The position numbers and the translations under genes are program-made. A DNA stretch of 13,813 bases, taken from NCBI GenBank assembly GCA_017624645.1, contig JAGAMQ010000024.1, forward strand, positions 1-13,813, written 5' to 3'. A model generated the notes under the pieces. That model saw nothing but the letters and a program-made list of their open reading frames with translations, did no database searches and was not told the origin of the DNA. This DNA comes from Oscillospiraceae bacterium. Lineage in GTDB: Bacteria; Bacillota; Clostridia; Oscillospirales; Oscillospiraceae. Positions within the stretch are counted from its first letter, which is position 1, and every line of letters begins with the position of its first letter. This document shows, piece by piece, positions 6,536 through 13,225 of this stretch.

Positions 6536-6757
6536 ATGATCGTGTTGAAAATAATTTCACTGTTGTTAGGCTTGGCTTTTTCCCTCTTCGGCTATTTCAT
6601 CTTCTTTCACAAAAAATATTCTCTGATCAACGGCTTTGATAACGCACTGAAAACCGGAGAAAAAACCGAAACCTACGCAAAACGAGTCGGATTGATCGAA
6701 TTCATTCTCGGAATTACACTATTCATCATTGGCTACATTCTCATCATACTTGATTGA
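6536..6757 (+). CDS. Small two-helix membrane protein of unknown function
   Basis: A 73-residue protein with a hydrophobic helix at residues 4-24 (ISLLLGLAFSLFGYFIFF) and a second near 53-72 (IEFILGITLFIIGYILII). They are joined by a polar stretch containing KKYSLINGFDNALKTGEK. The layout resembles the small DUF3784-like membrane proteins of Firmicutes, but I cannot confirm the family. The ATG at 6536 has GGAGG at 6523-6527, 8 nt upstream. The frame is open further upstream to 6323 but without signal or family features, and the promoter at 6470-6498 lies inside that extension, so the short form is preferred. It stands alone, with its own promoter, and ends just before a bidirectional terminator. 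Confidence 0.75.
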   Translation: MIVLKIISLLLGLAFSLFGYFIFFHKKYSLINGFDNALKTGEKTETYAKRVGLIEFILGITLFIIGYILIILD

Positions 6758-6761
6758 CAAC

Positions 6762-6793
6762 AAAAACCGGACAGGCAAGCCTGTCCGGTTTTT
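6762..6793. terminator. Bidirectional terminator between convergent genes
   Basis: AAAAACCGGACAGGC (6762-6776) and its exact complement at 6779-6793 give a 15-bp stem flanked by A-tract and T-tract. It ends the small membrane gene on the plus strand and the sugar importer operon on the minus strand. Confidence 0.93.
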
Positions 6794-6805
6794 ATTCAGC
6801 AAGAA

Positions 6806-7717
6806 TCAGCCCTTAACGGAACCAACCATAACGCCGCCCTTGAAGTACTTCTGGACACAGAAGTAAGCCAACAGAGCAGGCACGGTAGAAATCACGATCA
6901 AGCCGTAGCGGACACCGTCAAGACCCTGCTGAGCCAACTGCTGAGAACCGGAGCTCATATCGCCGGTAGAGATGGACGCAGAAGCTGCTGTCATGATGGG
7001 ACGCAGAATCAACTGCAACGGCTGCAGCTTGACGCTCTTAATGTAGATCATGGAGGTAAAATACTCATTCCAGTGGGCAACGATACAGTACAGCACCAGC
7101 ACAGACAGAATAGCCTTTGCCAAAGGCAAGGCGATCTTCAGCAGACACTGGAAATCGTTGGCGCCATCGATCTTAGCGGCATCAAACAGATCACCGGGGA
7201 TGCTGCTGGCGAAAGCGGTCCGCAGAATGATGATATCGGACACGCTGATGCAGGCGGCCAAAACGGTGGGCCAAATGGTATCATACATACCCAGCTTCAC
7301 ATGGAGGATGAAGCTAGGGATCAGACCTGCACCAAACAGCGTGGTGAAGTAGAACAGCTTCATGTAAATATTACGACCCTGGAAGCTCTTTCTGGACAGG
7401 GGGTATGCCGCCAGAATACGCATGATCATACCGATGACCGTACCCAGCGCTGTGTAGAAGATGGAGTTGCGGTAACCGATCCAGACCTGCTTAAAGTCAA
7501 GGATAAACTCGTAGGCATCCAGAGAAAACTCCACTGGCCACAGAATCACACGGCCTGCCTGCAGTGCCTGGGCACTGGAGAAAGAGCAGGATACCACAAA
7601 AAGGCAGGGGTAGCCGACGATGATGATAATCAGGATCAGAAGGATGGAGGTGATAATGTTAAATACGCGGTCACCAAAGGATTCATTGATCTTGGTAGAA
7701 TTCTTTTTCTTAAACAT
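6806..7717 (-). CDS. Carbohydrate ABC transporter permease, LplC/YtcP type
   Basis: A 303-residue inner-membrane permease of the MalG-like group, with about six transmembrane helices, the first near residues 19-42. The cytoplasmic EAA loop that docks to the ATPase is visible as DAAKIDGANDFQCLLKIALP around 178-197. The C-terminus KYFKGGVMVGSVKG is characteristic of the LplC/YtcP group. In this family the permease pair imports oligosaccharides delivered by an LplA-type lipoprotein. The substrate cannot be read from the sequence. AAGGAGG overlaps the stop of the upstream permease gene and lies 8-9 nt before the ATG, with 15 nt between the genes, so they are co-translated. No ATPase gene is in the operon, so a shared MsmX-like ATPase encoded elsewhere is expected. 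The gene ends 12 bp before the terminator. Confidence 0.92.
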   Translation of the reverse strand: MFKKKNSTKINESFGDRVFNIITSILLILIIIIVGYPCLFVVSCSFSSAQALQAGRVILWPVEFSLDAYEFILDFKQVWIGYRNSIFYTALGTVIGMIMRILAAYPLSRKSFQGRNIYMKLFYFTTLFGAGLIPSFILHVKLGMYDTIWPTVLAACISVSDIIILRTAFASSIPGDLFDAAKIDGANDFQCLLKIALPLAKAILSVLVLYCIVAHWNEYFTSMIYIKSVKLQPLQLILRPIMTAASASISTGDMSSGSQQLAQQGLDGVRYGLIVISTVPALLAYFCVQKYFKGGVMVGSVKG

Positions 7718-7732
7718 TAATCAGCCACCTCC

Positions 7733-8698
7733 TTAGAACAGACCCATCTCGTTGTCGGTCAGCCGGTTGGTGATCCAGTTGACCACCACGACCATGGTAG
7801 TATTGACAACGGAGTTCATCAGGCCAACAGCAGAACCGTAGGACAGGTTGTTCGCTGCAAGACCTTTCTTATACACATAGGTGGAGATGATCTCAGACAC
7901 CTGAAGGTTTGCGGAATTCTGCATCAGGTATGCCTTCTGATAGCCCACGGACATAACGGAGCCAAAGCGCATGATCAGCATGATGGCAACGGTAGGCATA
8001 ATGGTGGGCAGGTCCACGCTCCAGACGCGGCGCAGACGGCTTGCGCCATCCAGCTTGGCAGCCTCATGAAGCTCATCAGGCACAGCAGAAAGTGCAGACA
8101 CATAAATAATGGTACTCCAACCGGCTGTCTGCCAGATACCGGACCATACATACAGATGACGGAATGCAGTATTACTGCCACGGATATCCGACATATAATC
8201 CGTTCCGGTCAGGCGGCTGTAGGCACCCAGCATACCGCTGATGGGGTTCAGGACGGTATTGAGAATACCGACCATAATAACGACGGAGATAAAGTGGGGA
8301 ATGTAGGAAACATTCTGTGCCACCTTTTTCAGTCCCTTGTAGGTATTGACATGGATAACCAGTGCCAAGACAACAGGGATGGGGAAGCCGGCAAGGATCT
8401 GGTACAGGGAAAGTGCCAGAGTATTCCAAATCAGATTGCCCCATAAATAGTAGCTGAAAAAGTCTGCAAACTGGCCAAAGCCGACCCAGTCGGAGTTCGT
8501 AATGCCACCCTTGGGAGAATAGTGACGGAATGCGATCTGCAGACCGTACATAGGTGCATAGTGGAACAGAAGCAGGTAGGCAAAAGGCAACAGAATCATC
8601 AGATGAAGCTGCCAGTTCTTTACAAACACAGTGCAGAATTTTTGAAAGCCGGTCTGATAAACCGCAGAGTTTTCAGTAAGTACCGGGCTCTTTGCCAT
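7733..8698 (-). CDS. Carbohydrate ABC transporter permease, LplB/YteP type
   Basis: A 321-residue inner-membrane permease of the MalF-like/LplB group. The N-terminal helix is at about 31-48 (LHLMILLPFAYLLLFHY), followed by the typical periplasmic YAPMYGLQIAFRHYSP segment. The EAA loop is HEAAKLDGASRLRRVWSVDLP near 211-231, and the C-terminus is NRLTDNEMGLF, close to other LplB proteins. It forms the channel with the downstream LplC-type permease. An ATG at 8707 is in frame, but the AAAGGG ribosome site (8708-8713) directly abuts it. The ATG at 8698 is 9 nt from that site, so it is the better start. The gene follows the lipoprotein gene after a 151-bp spacer holding two hairpins. Confidence 0.9.
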   Translation of the reverse strand: MAKSPVLTENSAVYQTGFQKFCTVFVKNWQLHLMILLPFAYLLLFHYAPMYGLQIAFRHYSPKGGITNSDWVGFGQFADFFSYYLWGNLIWNTLALSLYQILAGFPIPVVLALVIHVNTYKGLKKVAQNVSYIPHFISVVIMVGILNTVLNPISGMLGAYSRLTGTDYMSDIRGSNTAFRHLYVWSGIWQTAGWSTIIYVSALSAVPDELHEAAKLDGASRLRRVWSVDLPTIMPTVAIMLIMRFGSVMSVGYQKAYLMQNSANLQVSEIISTYVYKKGLAANNLSYGSAVGLMNSVVNTTMVVVVNWITNRLTDNEMGLF

Positions 8699-8707
8699 TT
8701 GATTCAT

Positions 8708-8713
8708 CCCTTT
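8708..8713 (-). promoter_or_regulatory. Ribosome binding site deciding the LplB-type start
   Basis: AAAGGG on the minus strand has no space before the ATG at 8707 but 9 nt before the ATG at 8698, so translation should begin at 8698. Confidence 0.65.
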
Positions 8714-8731
8714 CTAGATAGTTTTCGTACC

Positions 8732-8796
8732 GACAGGCAATGGTTCGCCCTGTCAGCTTAAGCCCACGCAAGCCGGGAGTTTCCCCCCGGCTGCGT
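8732..8796 (-). other. Two GC-rich hairpins between lipoprotein and permease genes
   Basis: GACAGG/CCTGTC (8732-8737, 8749-8754) and a larger stem ACGCA-GCCGGG/CCCGGC-TGCGT with one bulged base (8766-8777, 8786-8796). Neither is followed by a U-tract on the minus strand. Such structures after a binding-protein gene usually protect its mRNA 3' end or cause partial termination, so that more lipoprotein than permease is made. That role is inference here. Confidence 0.6.
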
Positions 8797-8849
8797 AGTA
8801 CGCTTTGGTTGGTTTTATACGCTGCTATGGATAATCAAACAGCAGGATC

Positions 8850-10508
8850 TTACAGCTGACGCTCGTAGGCAAACTGTGCTAGGTCCAGAGCGCCCTTCAG
8901 GCCCAGGGAATCCAGCTTTGCCAAGTAAGCATTCCAGTCAGCATCAGAGTTGGGATCCATGGTACCCTTGCAGAAGTCGGTACGGGAGGTCTTGTAGTAG
9001 GAGCAGCACTCGCTGTATGCCTGATAATCATCGTCCTCCAGCTTCTCATCCTCGGTGAAGACGATAACAGGACAAATTTGGTCTGCAGGAGGATTGTTCT
9101 TGGCAGCAGCCTCGTCAAACAGGCGGCGGGACTCTGCGTGGACCTCACTCTTATACTTCATCCAGGGGCTGCTCTCCTCGACCAGCTGAGCCGTCTCACC
9201 CTCGGAGTAAACAACCAGGGTACAAGCAACGCCGCCAAACCACATGCAGGTGTTCTGCTCCATCAGAGGATCACGGATGATCTTGAAGGTACAGGGCAGT
9301 CCCAGGTCGGAAACAGCACCCTCGTCTGCCTCGTCCCAGTTGACGCCGTACTCACCGTAACGGATACGGTAGGAGCACTCCTCAGACCACATGGTCATCA
9401 TCAGGTTGAAGGCTTCGTCCACATTGTCGCAGTCAGAGGTGATGAAGTTGTTACGCTTGTTGGTGTTGTCGTTGTACACAGCATTGCCCCAGGTCTGCAG
9501 AGGCTCGTACTGGTACAGGATCTCGTTATTGAGGGCGGCATGCAGGGTCAGGTGGCCGGCGAAGATGCCGCAGATAGCAGGGCCGGAAGCGGGGGTGGTG
9601 ATCTTAGCCATATCGGGAGACGTGGTAGAGAACACAGAGTCAGGCATCAGACCTTCCTTGATCAGGGAGTTGATGAACTTCAGAGCCTCACGGTACTCGT
9701 TGGAGGTGAAGGGAGCAGTCAGCTTACCGTTCTCATCCAGATTGAAATTCTTACGGTCGTTGAAGTATACGAACAGGTTCACCAGCCAGTTGATGACGTC
9801 TGCACCCAGACCGCCCTCCTGTGCACCGAACAGGGGGATCTCGTCATTCTTGCCGTTGCCGTTGGGATCCTGGGTCTTGAAGGCACGCAGGACATCCAGC
9901 AGCTCCTCATTGTTAGTAGGCTTTTCCTTGCCAACCTTGTCCAGCCACTCAACATTGATCCACATCTGGTAGTCCATGATACCCAGCAGAGAGGTCTCCA
10001 GGGTGGGAACGGAGTAGATAGCGCCGGTCTCGGGGTCTTCCATCTGACGCAGGATGTTATCCCGGTCCGCCTCGGACAGGTTTGCCTCGAAGCGCTCCCA
10101 GAAGGTCTTGGAAGCATCCTCACGGTCGGCATAGTACTCGGACAGGTCCACAAAGTACTCATTACGGCCGTAAGTATTGATGACGGAATCGCTCAGGGAG
10201 ATCTGCATCAGAATGTCGGGCAGCTCTTCCTGTGCTGCGACAGCGGTAGAGATCTGGGTGGCGATGTCAGTACCGCCGGAGTAGGGCTGGAACTCCAGCT
10301 CATAGCCGGTCTTTTCCTCCAGCCATGCGGTCAAAGCATTGTCGTCCCAGCTCAGGATACGAGCATTGGTGGGCAGGCCGATGGTCAGCTTAACATGCTC
10401 TCCATCACCGTTGTTGCCGCCTTCGCCACCGGCTGCAGTGCCGCCGCAAGCTGCACACAGAGAAAGCACAGTCACGAGGGCAAGTACGATTGCAATCAGT
10501 TTCTTCAT
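8850..10508 (-). CDS. Extracellular solute-binding lipoprotein, LplA type (carbohydrate importer)
   Basis: A 552-residue precursor. It has a lipoprotein signal peptide with MKK, a hydrophobic core and LSLCAAC, so Cys21 should be lipidated. A short Gly/Asn-rich tether follows. The body is a large class of sugar-binding protein found with LplB/LplC permeases. DPNGNGKNDEIPL at 214-226 is the calcium-loop-like segment typical of this group, and DYQMWINVEWLDK precedes it. It sits on the outer face of the membrane and delivers sugar to the two permeases encoded downstream. The start is firm: GAGGAGG lies 6 nt before the ATG. Promoter at 10605-10633, with a leader of about 90 nt. The leader contains a 7-bp inverted repeat TTATGCG/CGCATAA (10528-10534, 10576-10582). 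The substrate is not identifiable. Confidence 0.92.
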   Translation of the reverse strand: MKKLIAIVLALVTVLSLCAACGGTAAGGEGGNNGDGEHVKLTIGLPTNARILSWDDNALTAWLEEKTGYELEFQPYSGGTDIATQISTAVAAQEELPDILMQISLSDSVINTYGRNEYFVDLSEYYADREDASKTFWERFEANLSEADRDNILRQMEDPETGAIYSVPTLETSLLGIMDYQMWINVEWLDKVGKEKPTNNEELLDVLRAFKTQDPNGNGKNDEIPLFGAQEGGLGADVINWLVNLFVYFNDRKNFNLDENGKLTAPFTSNEYREALKFINSLIKEGLMPDSVFSTTSPDMAKITTPASGPAICGIFAGHLTLHAALNNEILYQYEPLQTWGNAVYNDNTNKRNNFITSDCDNVDEAFNLMMTMWSEECSYRIRYGEYGVNWDEADEGAVSDLGLPCTFKIIRDPLMEQNTCMWFGGVACTLVVYSEGETAQLVEESSPWMKYKSEVHAESRRLFDEAAAKNNPPADQICPVIVFTEDEKLEDDDYQAYSECCSYYKTSRTDFCKGTMDPNSDADWNAYLAKLDSLGLKGALDLAQFAYERQL

Positions 10509-10604
10509 TTTTATCCTCCTCTAATTGTTATGCGATCGGGCAAACACCCTTTTACATACAAAGACTTTTGGGACACGCATAATATCCCCGTCTGTCTGTA
10601 TACA

Positions 10605-10633
10605 AGTTTATCATATTTCCCTGCCAATTACAA
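10605..10633 (-). promoter_or_regulatory. Promoter of the sugar importer operon
   Basis: On the minus strand TTGTAA (10628-10633), 17 bp and TAAACT (10605-10610). A TG one base before the -10 makes it an extended -10 promoter. Transcription should start near 10598. Confidence 0.65.
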
Positions 10634-10657
10634 CACGACAAAAACCACAAAATCGGT

Positions 10658-10672
10658 TGCCGAATATCGGCA
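10658..10672. promoter_or_regulatory. Candidate palindromic operator upstream of the importer promoter
   Basis: TGCCGAATATCGGCA is a perfect 6+3+6 inverted repeat, 24 bp upstream of the -35 box. Its size and position fit a dimeric regulator, an activator more likely than a repressor. No regulator gene is in the window to assign it. Confidence 0.45.
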
Positions 10673-10826
10673 TATTGCACAAATTTTACCATTGCAAGTT
10701 GACTATATTGCCCTCAAGCCCGGATATCTCTCTTCCCCAAAACTGACCGATCCCCAATTGAAATCCAGAACAGCACAACCTTTCACCATGAGGGAGATCA
10801 CATGAGGGAGATCCGATTTTCTTTTC
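10673..10826. other. Spacer with a 14-bp tandem repeat before the tRNA-Leu promoter
   Basis: No gene seen. CATGAGGGAGATC occurs twice in tandem at 10787-10799 and 10801-10813 (14-bp period), ending 13 bp before the tRNA-Leu -35 box. It may be a recent slippage duplication or a factor-binding pair. Confidence 0.45.
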
Positions 10827-10855
10827 TTGACGGCTTGGAAAAAATATGGTACGAT
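10827..10855 (+). promoter_or_regulatory. Promoter of the tRNA-Leu locus
   Basis: TTGACG (10827-10832), a 17-bp spacer and TACGAT (10850-10855) with an extended-10 TG. It lies 12 bp before the first, interrupted tRNA-Leu copy. No other promoter is evident before the intact copy, so both should be on one transcript. Confidence 0.78.
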
Positions 10856-10867
10856 GGTAGTCCCTCC

Positions 10868-11066
10868 GCCGGCATGGTGGAATAGGTAGACACAAGGGAC
10901 TTAATATCCCTGGTCGTAAAATCGTACCGGTGAGATTCCGGGGAGCGACCCGAGCGCCGCCGGTGGCGGAAGAAGCGAGGGGAGCGAGTGGCAGCGGTCG
11001 GCGAGGGACGCAGGCGCTCTGCCGCCAAGGACATTCGCCGGGCACCGCAACAGGATGCCGGCACCA
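10868..11066 (+). pseudogene. tRNA-Leu(UAA)-like copy interrupted before its 3' acceptor strand
   Basis: The first 37 nt are identical to the intact tRNA-Leu at 11081 (acceptor GCCGGCA, D arm and start of the anticodon arm). The anticodon loop CTTAATA still reads UAA. The variable arm differs. The T arm (10926-10942) is altered: its loop is TGAGATT instead of TTCGATT, and the first stem pair is mismatched. The expected 3' acceptor strand TGCCGGC plus ACCA does not follow, but is found intact at 11056-11066, after 113 extra nt. The copy may be a broken tRNA, a tRNA with an insert removed by processing, or a tRNA-like RNA with another role. The altered T loop argues against a normal translating tRNA. 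Confidence 0.65.
10943..11055 (+). other. GC-rich 113-nt insert within the tRNA-Leu-like gene
   Basis: The insert is rich in GCGAG/GAGCGA-like purine runs and can fold. GAGCGCC (10952-10958) pairs with GGCGCTC (11013-11019), CCGCC/GGCGG (10957-10969) form a local hairpin, and GGCAG can pair with CTGCC. It is too short for a group I intron, and I see no hammerhead core or open frame. A GCCGGGCACC sequence at 11037-11046 resembles the tRNA's own GCCGGCACC end. Confidence 0.5.
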
Positions 11067-11080
11067 ATAATTTCATATCC

Positions 11081-11167
11081 GCCGGCATGGTGGAATAGGT
11101 AGACACAAGGGACTTAAAATCCCTCGGAGTAAAATCCGTACCGGTTCGATTCCGGTTGCCGGCACCA
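11081..11167 (+). tRNA. tRNA-Leu, anticodon UAA
   Basis: A complete 87-nt class II tRNA. Acceptor GCCGGCA/TGCCGGC, anticodon stem AGGGA/TCCCT with loop CTTAAAA (anticodon UAA, reads UUA), long variable arm CGGA/TCCG, T arm ACCGG-TTCGATT-CCGGT, discriminator A and encoded CCA. It lies 14 bp after the interrupted copy, apparently on the same transcript, and is followed by a terminator. Confidence 0.96.
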
Positions 11168-11170
11168 AAC

Positions 11171-11201
11171 AAAGAAGAGAGGTCTTGTACCTCTCTTCTT
11201 T
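11171..11201. terminator. Terminator after tRNA-Leu, probably bidirectional
   Basis: AAAGAAGAGAGGT (11171-11183) and its exact complement (11189-11201) form a 13-bp stem with a CTTGT loop, 3 nt after the tRNA. On the plus strand TTTATTT follows. On the minus strand CTTTGTTTG could end the capA-family operon, whose stop is 77 bp away. Confidence 0.88.
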
Positions 11202-11277
11202 ATTTCTGCACAGAAAAGCAGAATCGAACGACCATAAACGGAACTGTTCAGCGGACAGCCTCTCCCTCTATTTTATA

Positions 11278-12636
11278 TTACGCAGCAGGCTTAAAAACCA
11301 GCGGCACCTCCGGCAGACCAAACTTCTGCAGGCAGGCATTGTACCCCTTCCCCACCAGGGACATGGTCCTTTCGTAGGATTCGTAGGTCATGGACAGATT
11401 TCCCACATCGTAACCGTTCCAAGCTGACACAGCGGGATCCAAGGGAATGATATCGTATACCTTCCTCGATTCCCGGTGAACCCATGTAGGCAGAATACTG
11501 ATCCCGGACACCTCTACAGTGCCGTCGTTCCATTTTTGGAACTCCACACCAAAGATCATGCCGTCCTCGGTGTAGCGGGCGTTGCTGTAGCTTTTCAGGC
11601 TGTTGCGGCTCTGATTGGAGATGGCATTGCCTACGGAATAGATGCAATACGTGGTATGCTCCCCACTCTCCAGCATCTCGAAAGGCTGGATCACATGGGG
11701 ATGCCCTCCCACGATCACATCCACCCCTAGATCGCACAGGCTCTGGGCAATGGTCTTTTGGGTATTGTTGGGCTGTAGCTGATACTCGTTGCCCCAATGG
11801 ATATAGACCATGGAGGCTTCAGCCCCTGCGGCTTCCATATCGGCAAGGTCCTTTTTCACCGCAGCATAAAAGCCCTCCAGATCGTTATAGCTGAAGCTGC
11901 TGATCAAGCCCTGGGCATCCTGACTTAAGGTGATGCCGTTGAGCTGCTTTCTGCCGTCGGCGGTCTTTCCAGATTCGTAGGTATAGCACACCATACCCAC
12001 CCGGATCCCGCCGATCTGCTGGACACGCCAGAAGCTGTCCCCGGCATTTTCCACAGTCCCCAGATTGGGAAGGCCTTTTTCTTTAATGACCTGCTGGGTC
12101 CGGAGCATACCGTTCATCCCGGTATCATAGCTGTGATTGTTGGCGGTAAGCAGCAGATCCACCCCCGCCTCCTTCAAAGCGTCCACCACCTGATCCGGAC
12201 AGTTGAAGGTGGGATACCCCTGATATTTCCCTGCCTTGGTGCCGCCCAAGGTCACTTCCAGGTTGGCAACCATAAAATCAAACTGCTGATAATAAGGAGC
12301 AATGTATTCATAGCTGTCCCGGAAATCGTAGGTGTCACCCTTTTTCGCCGCTTCCAGCACCGGATTGTGCATCAGAATATCGCCGGTTACGCCTACCGAT
12401 ACGGTTTCGGTCACATAGGGCTCTGTAGTCACGGTGGTCTGCTGAGTTTCCGGCATCGTAGTGGTCTGCTGAGTGGAGGGGGCAGTTGTCCCGTCACCGG
12501 ACAAGGTGGGAGTCTCCTCACTATCCCATAAAGCCATCAGTGCCGCCGCCAGTGCCACCACCAGCACTGCTGCAGATGCCAGCCACAGCCATACAGGTTT
12601 CTTCGGTTGTTGTTTCAGATATTTCCCCGGTGCCAA
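11278..12636 (-). CDS. Membrane-anchored CapA-family (PGA_cap) metallophosphoesterase-like protein
   Basis: A 452-residue protein with a short basic N-terminus, one membrane helix near residues 15-37, a Thr/Gln-rich linker at about 50-76 and an outside CapA/PGA_cap domain. Metal-site motifs appear in order: GDILMH (85-90), NLE (125-127), NNHSYD (166-171), HWGNEY (280-285) and GGHPHVIQP (310-318). This fold is shared with calcineurin-like phosphoesterases. In Bacillus, CapA takes part in poly-gamma-glutamate capsule synthesis. Free-standing copies like this one are common in Clostridia and their role is not settled. No capB/capC neighbours are present. Start: a GTG at 12645 overlaps the AAGGAGG ribosome site, whereas TTG at 12636 is 8 nt from it, so TTG is the likely start. 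The ribosome site also overlaps the upstream gene's stop. Confidence 0.88.
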   Translation of the reverse strand: MAPGKYLKQQPKKPVWLWLASAAVLVVALAAALMALWDSEETPTLSGDGTTAPSTQQTTTMPETQQTTVTTEPYVTETVSVGVTGDILMHNPVLEAAKKGDTYDFRDSYEYIAPYYQQFDFMVANLEVTLGGTKAGKYQGYPTFNCPDQVVDALKEAGVDLLLTANNHSYDTGMNGMLRTQQVIKEKGLPNLGTVENAGDSFWRVQQIGGIRVGMVCYTYESGKTADGRKQLNGITLSQDAQGLISSFSYNDLEGFYAAVKKDLADMEAAGAEASMVYIHWGNEYQLQPNNTQKTIAQSLCDLGVDVIVGGHPHVIQPFEMLESGEHTTYCIYSVGNAISNQSRNSLKSYSNARYTEDGMIFGVEFQKWNDGTVEVSGISILPTWVHRESRKVYDIIPLDPAVSAWNGYDVGNLSMTYESYERTMSLVGKGYNACLQKFGLPEVPLVFKPAA

Positions 12637-12644
12637 AATCCCCA

Positions 12645-12651
12645 CCTCCTT
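12645..12651 (-). promoter_or_regulatory. Ribosome binding site deciding the CapA-family TTG start
   Basis: AAGGAGG on the minus strand overlaps the yfbR stop codon (TAAGGAGG). The nearest in-frame start at proper distance (8 nt) is TTG at 12636. The in-frame GTG at 12645 lies inside the site. Confidence 0.6.
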
Positions 12652-13225
12652 ACAGTTGGTCCAAATTCATTGCAAAGGCATCCAGACAGTTTTCAATAAA
12701 CCAATGAAGCTCCGGCATTTCCATAGCCCGCATGGACGCCATGGTCTGCTGCGCCGCGGAATCAAACTCGGTATTGCCTGCCTTTTGCTCTTCGATACAT
12801 TTAATATAAGCAGAAAGCTTGTCCGCCGCCTTGACCACCGGGGTCACGGCTTCATCGGTTTCCAGTACATAGCTTTCATAGCTTTTCCGCAGCTGCCGGG
12901 GGAGCTTCTCCAGCAGCCGCTCCCCGGCGATCCGCTCCACCTGCTTATAGGCTGTCCGGATCTCGGGATTGTAGTACTTGATGGGGGTAGGCAGATCTCC
13001 GGTAAGGATCTCCGACGCGTCATGGTACAGCGCCGCCACCGCACACCGGTCCGGATCCGGGCCGGGAAGCTGCAGGATCTCCCGGCGGATCAGCGCCAGG
13101 GCATGGGCCAACACCGCCACCTGATGGCTGTGCTCCTGAATATTCTCCGAAAAGGTATTGCGCATCAAGCCCCACCGGGTGATGTTGCGCATCCTGCCCA
13201 TAAGGGCGTAAAACTCATTTCCCAT
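12650..13225 (-). CDS. yfbR: HD-domain 5'-deoxynucleotidase, YfbR family
   Basis: A 191-residue HD-domain phosphohydrolase close to the YfbR family in length (about 200). The E. coli enzyme removes phosphate from deoxyribonucleoside monophosphates using a divalent metal. Family residues are present and nearly in register: RWGLMRNT with Arg17/Trp18, EHS with His32, YHDASE with His68, Asp69 and Glu72, then LTGDLPTPIKYYN, and AADKLSAY with Asp135. The enzyme is cytoplasmic. The ATG at 13225 has GAGGAG 4 nt upstream. It lies within the end of the phosphatase gene (11-nt overlap), and the CapA-family gene begins 13 bp after its stop, so the three form one operon. The link to the membrane CapA protein is positional only. 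Confidence 0.93.
   Translation of the reverse strand: MGNEFYALMGRMRNITRWGLMRNTFSENIQEHSHQVAVLAHALALIRREILQLPGPDPDRCAVAALYHDASEILTGDLPTPIKYYNPEIRTAYKQVERIAGERLLEKLPRQLRKSYESYVLETDEAVTPVVKAADKLSAYIKCIEEQKAGNTEFDSAAQQTMASMRAMEMPELHWFIENCLDAFAMNLDQL

Noticed and set aside
9078..10805. 575-codon plus-strand open frame opposite the lipoprotein gene
   Set aside because: It is antisense to a well-supported solute-binding lipoprotein, has no ribosome site or domain, and is explained by the GC-biased codons of that gene.
10868..11066. Group I intron or tmRNA in the interrupted tRNA-Leu
   Set aside because: The insert is 113 nt, far shorter than a group I intron, and it lies after the T arm rather than in the anticodon loop. 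There is no tag-encoding frame or tRNA-Ala-like end as in tmRNA.
10798..11172. Minus-strand open frame across the tRNA-Leu locus
   Set aside because: Its translation is mainly the reverse complement of the two tRNA copies (repeated SLVSTYSTMPA), a well-known artefact type.
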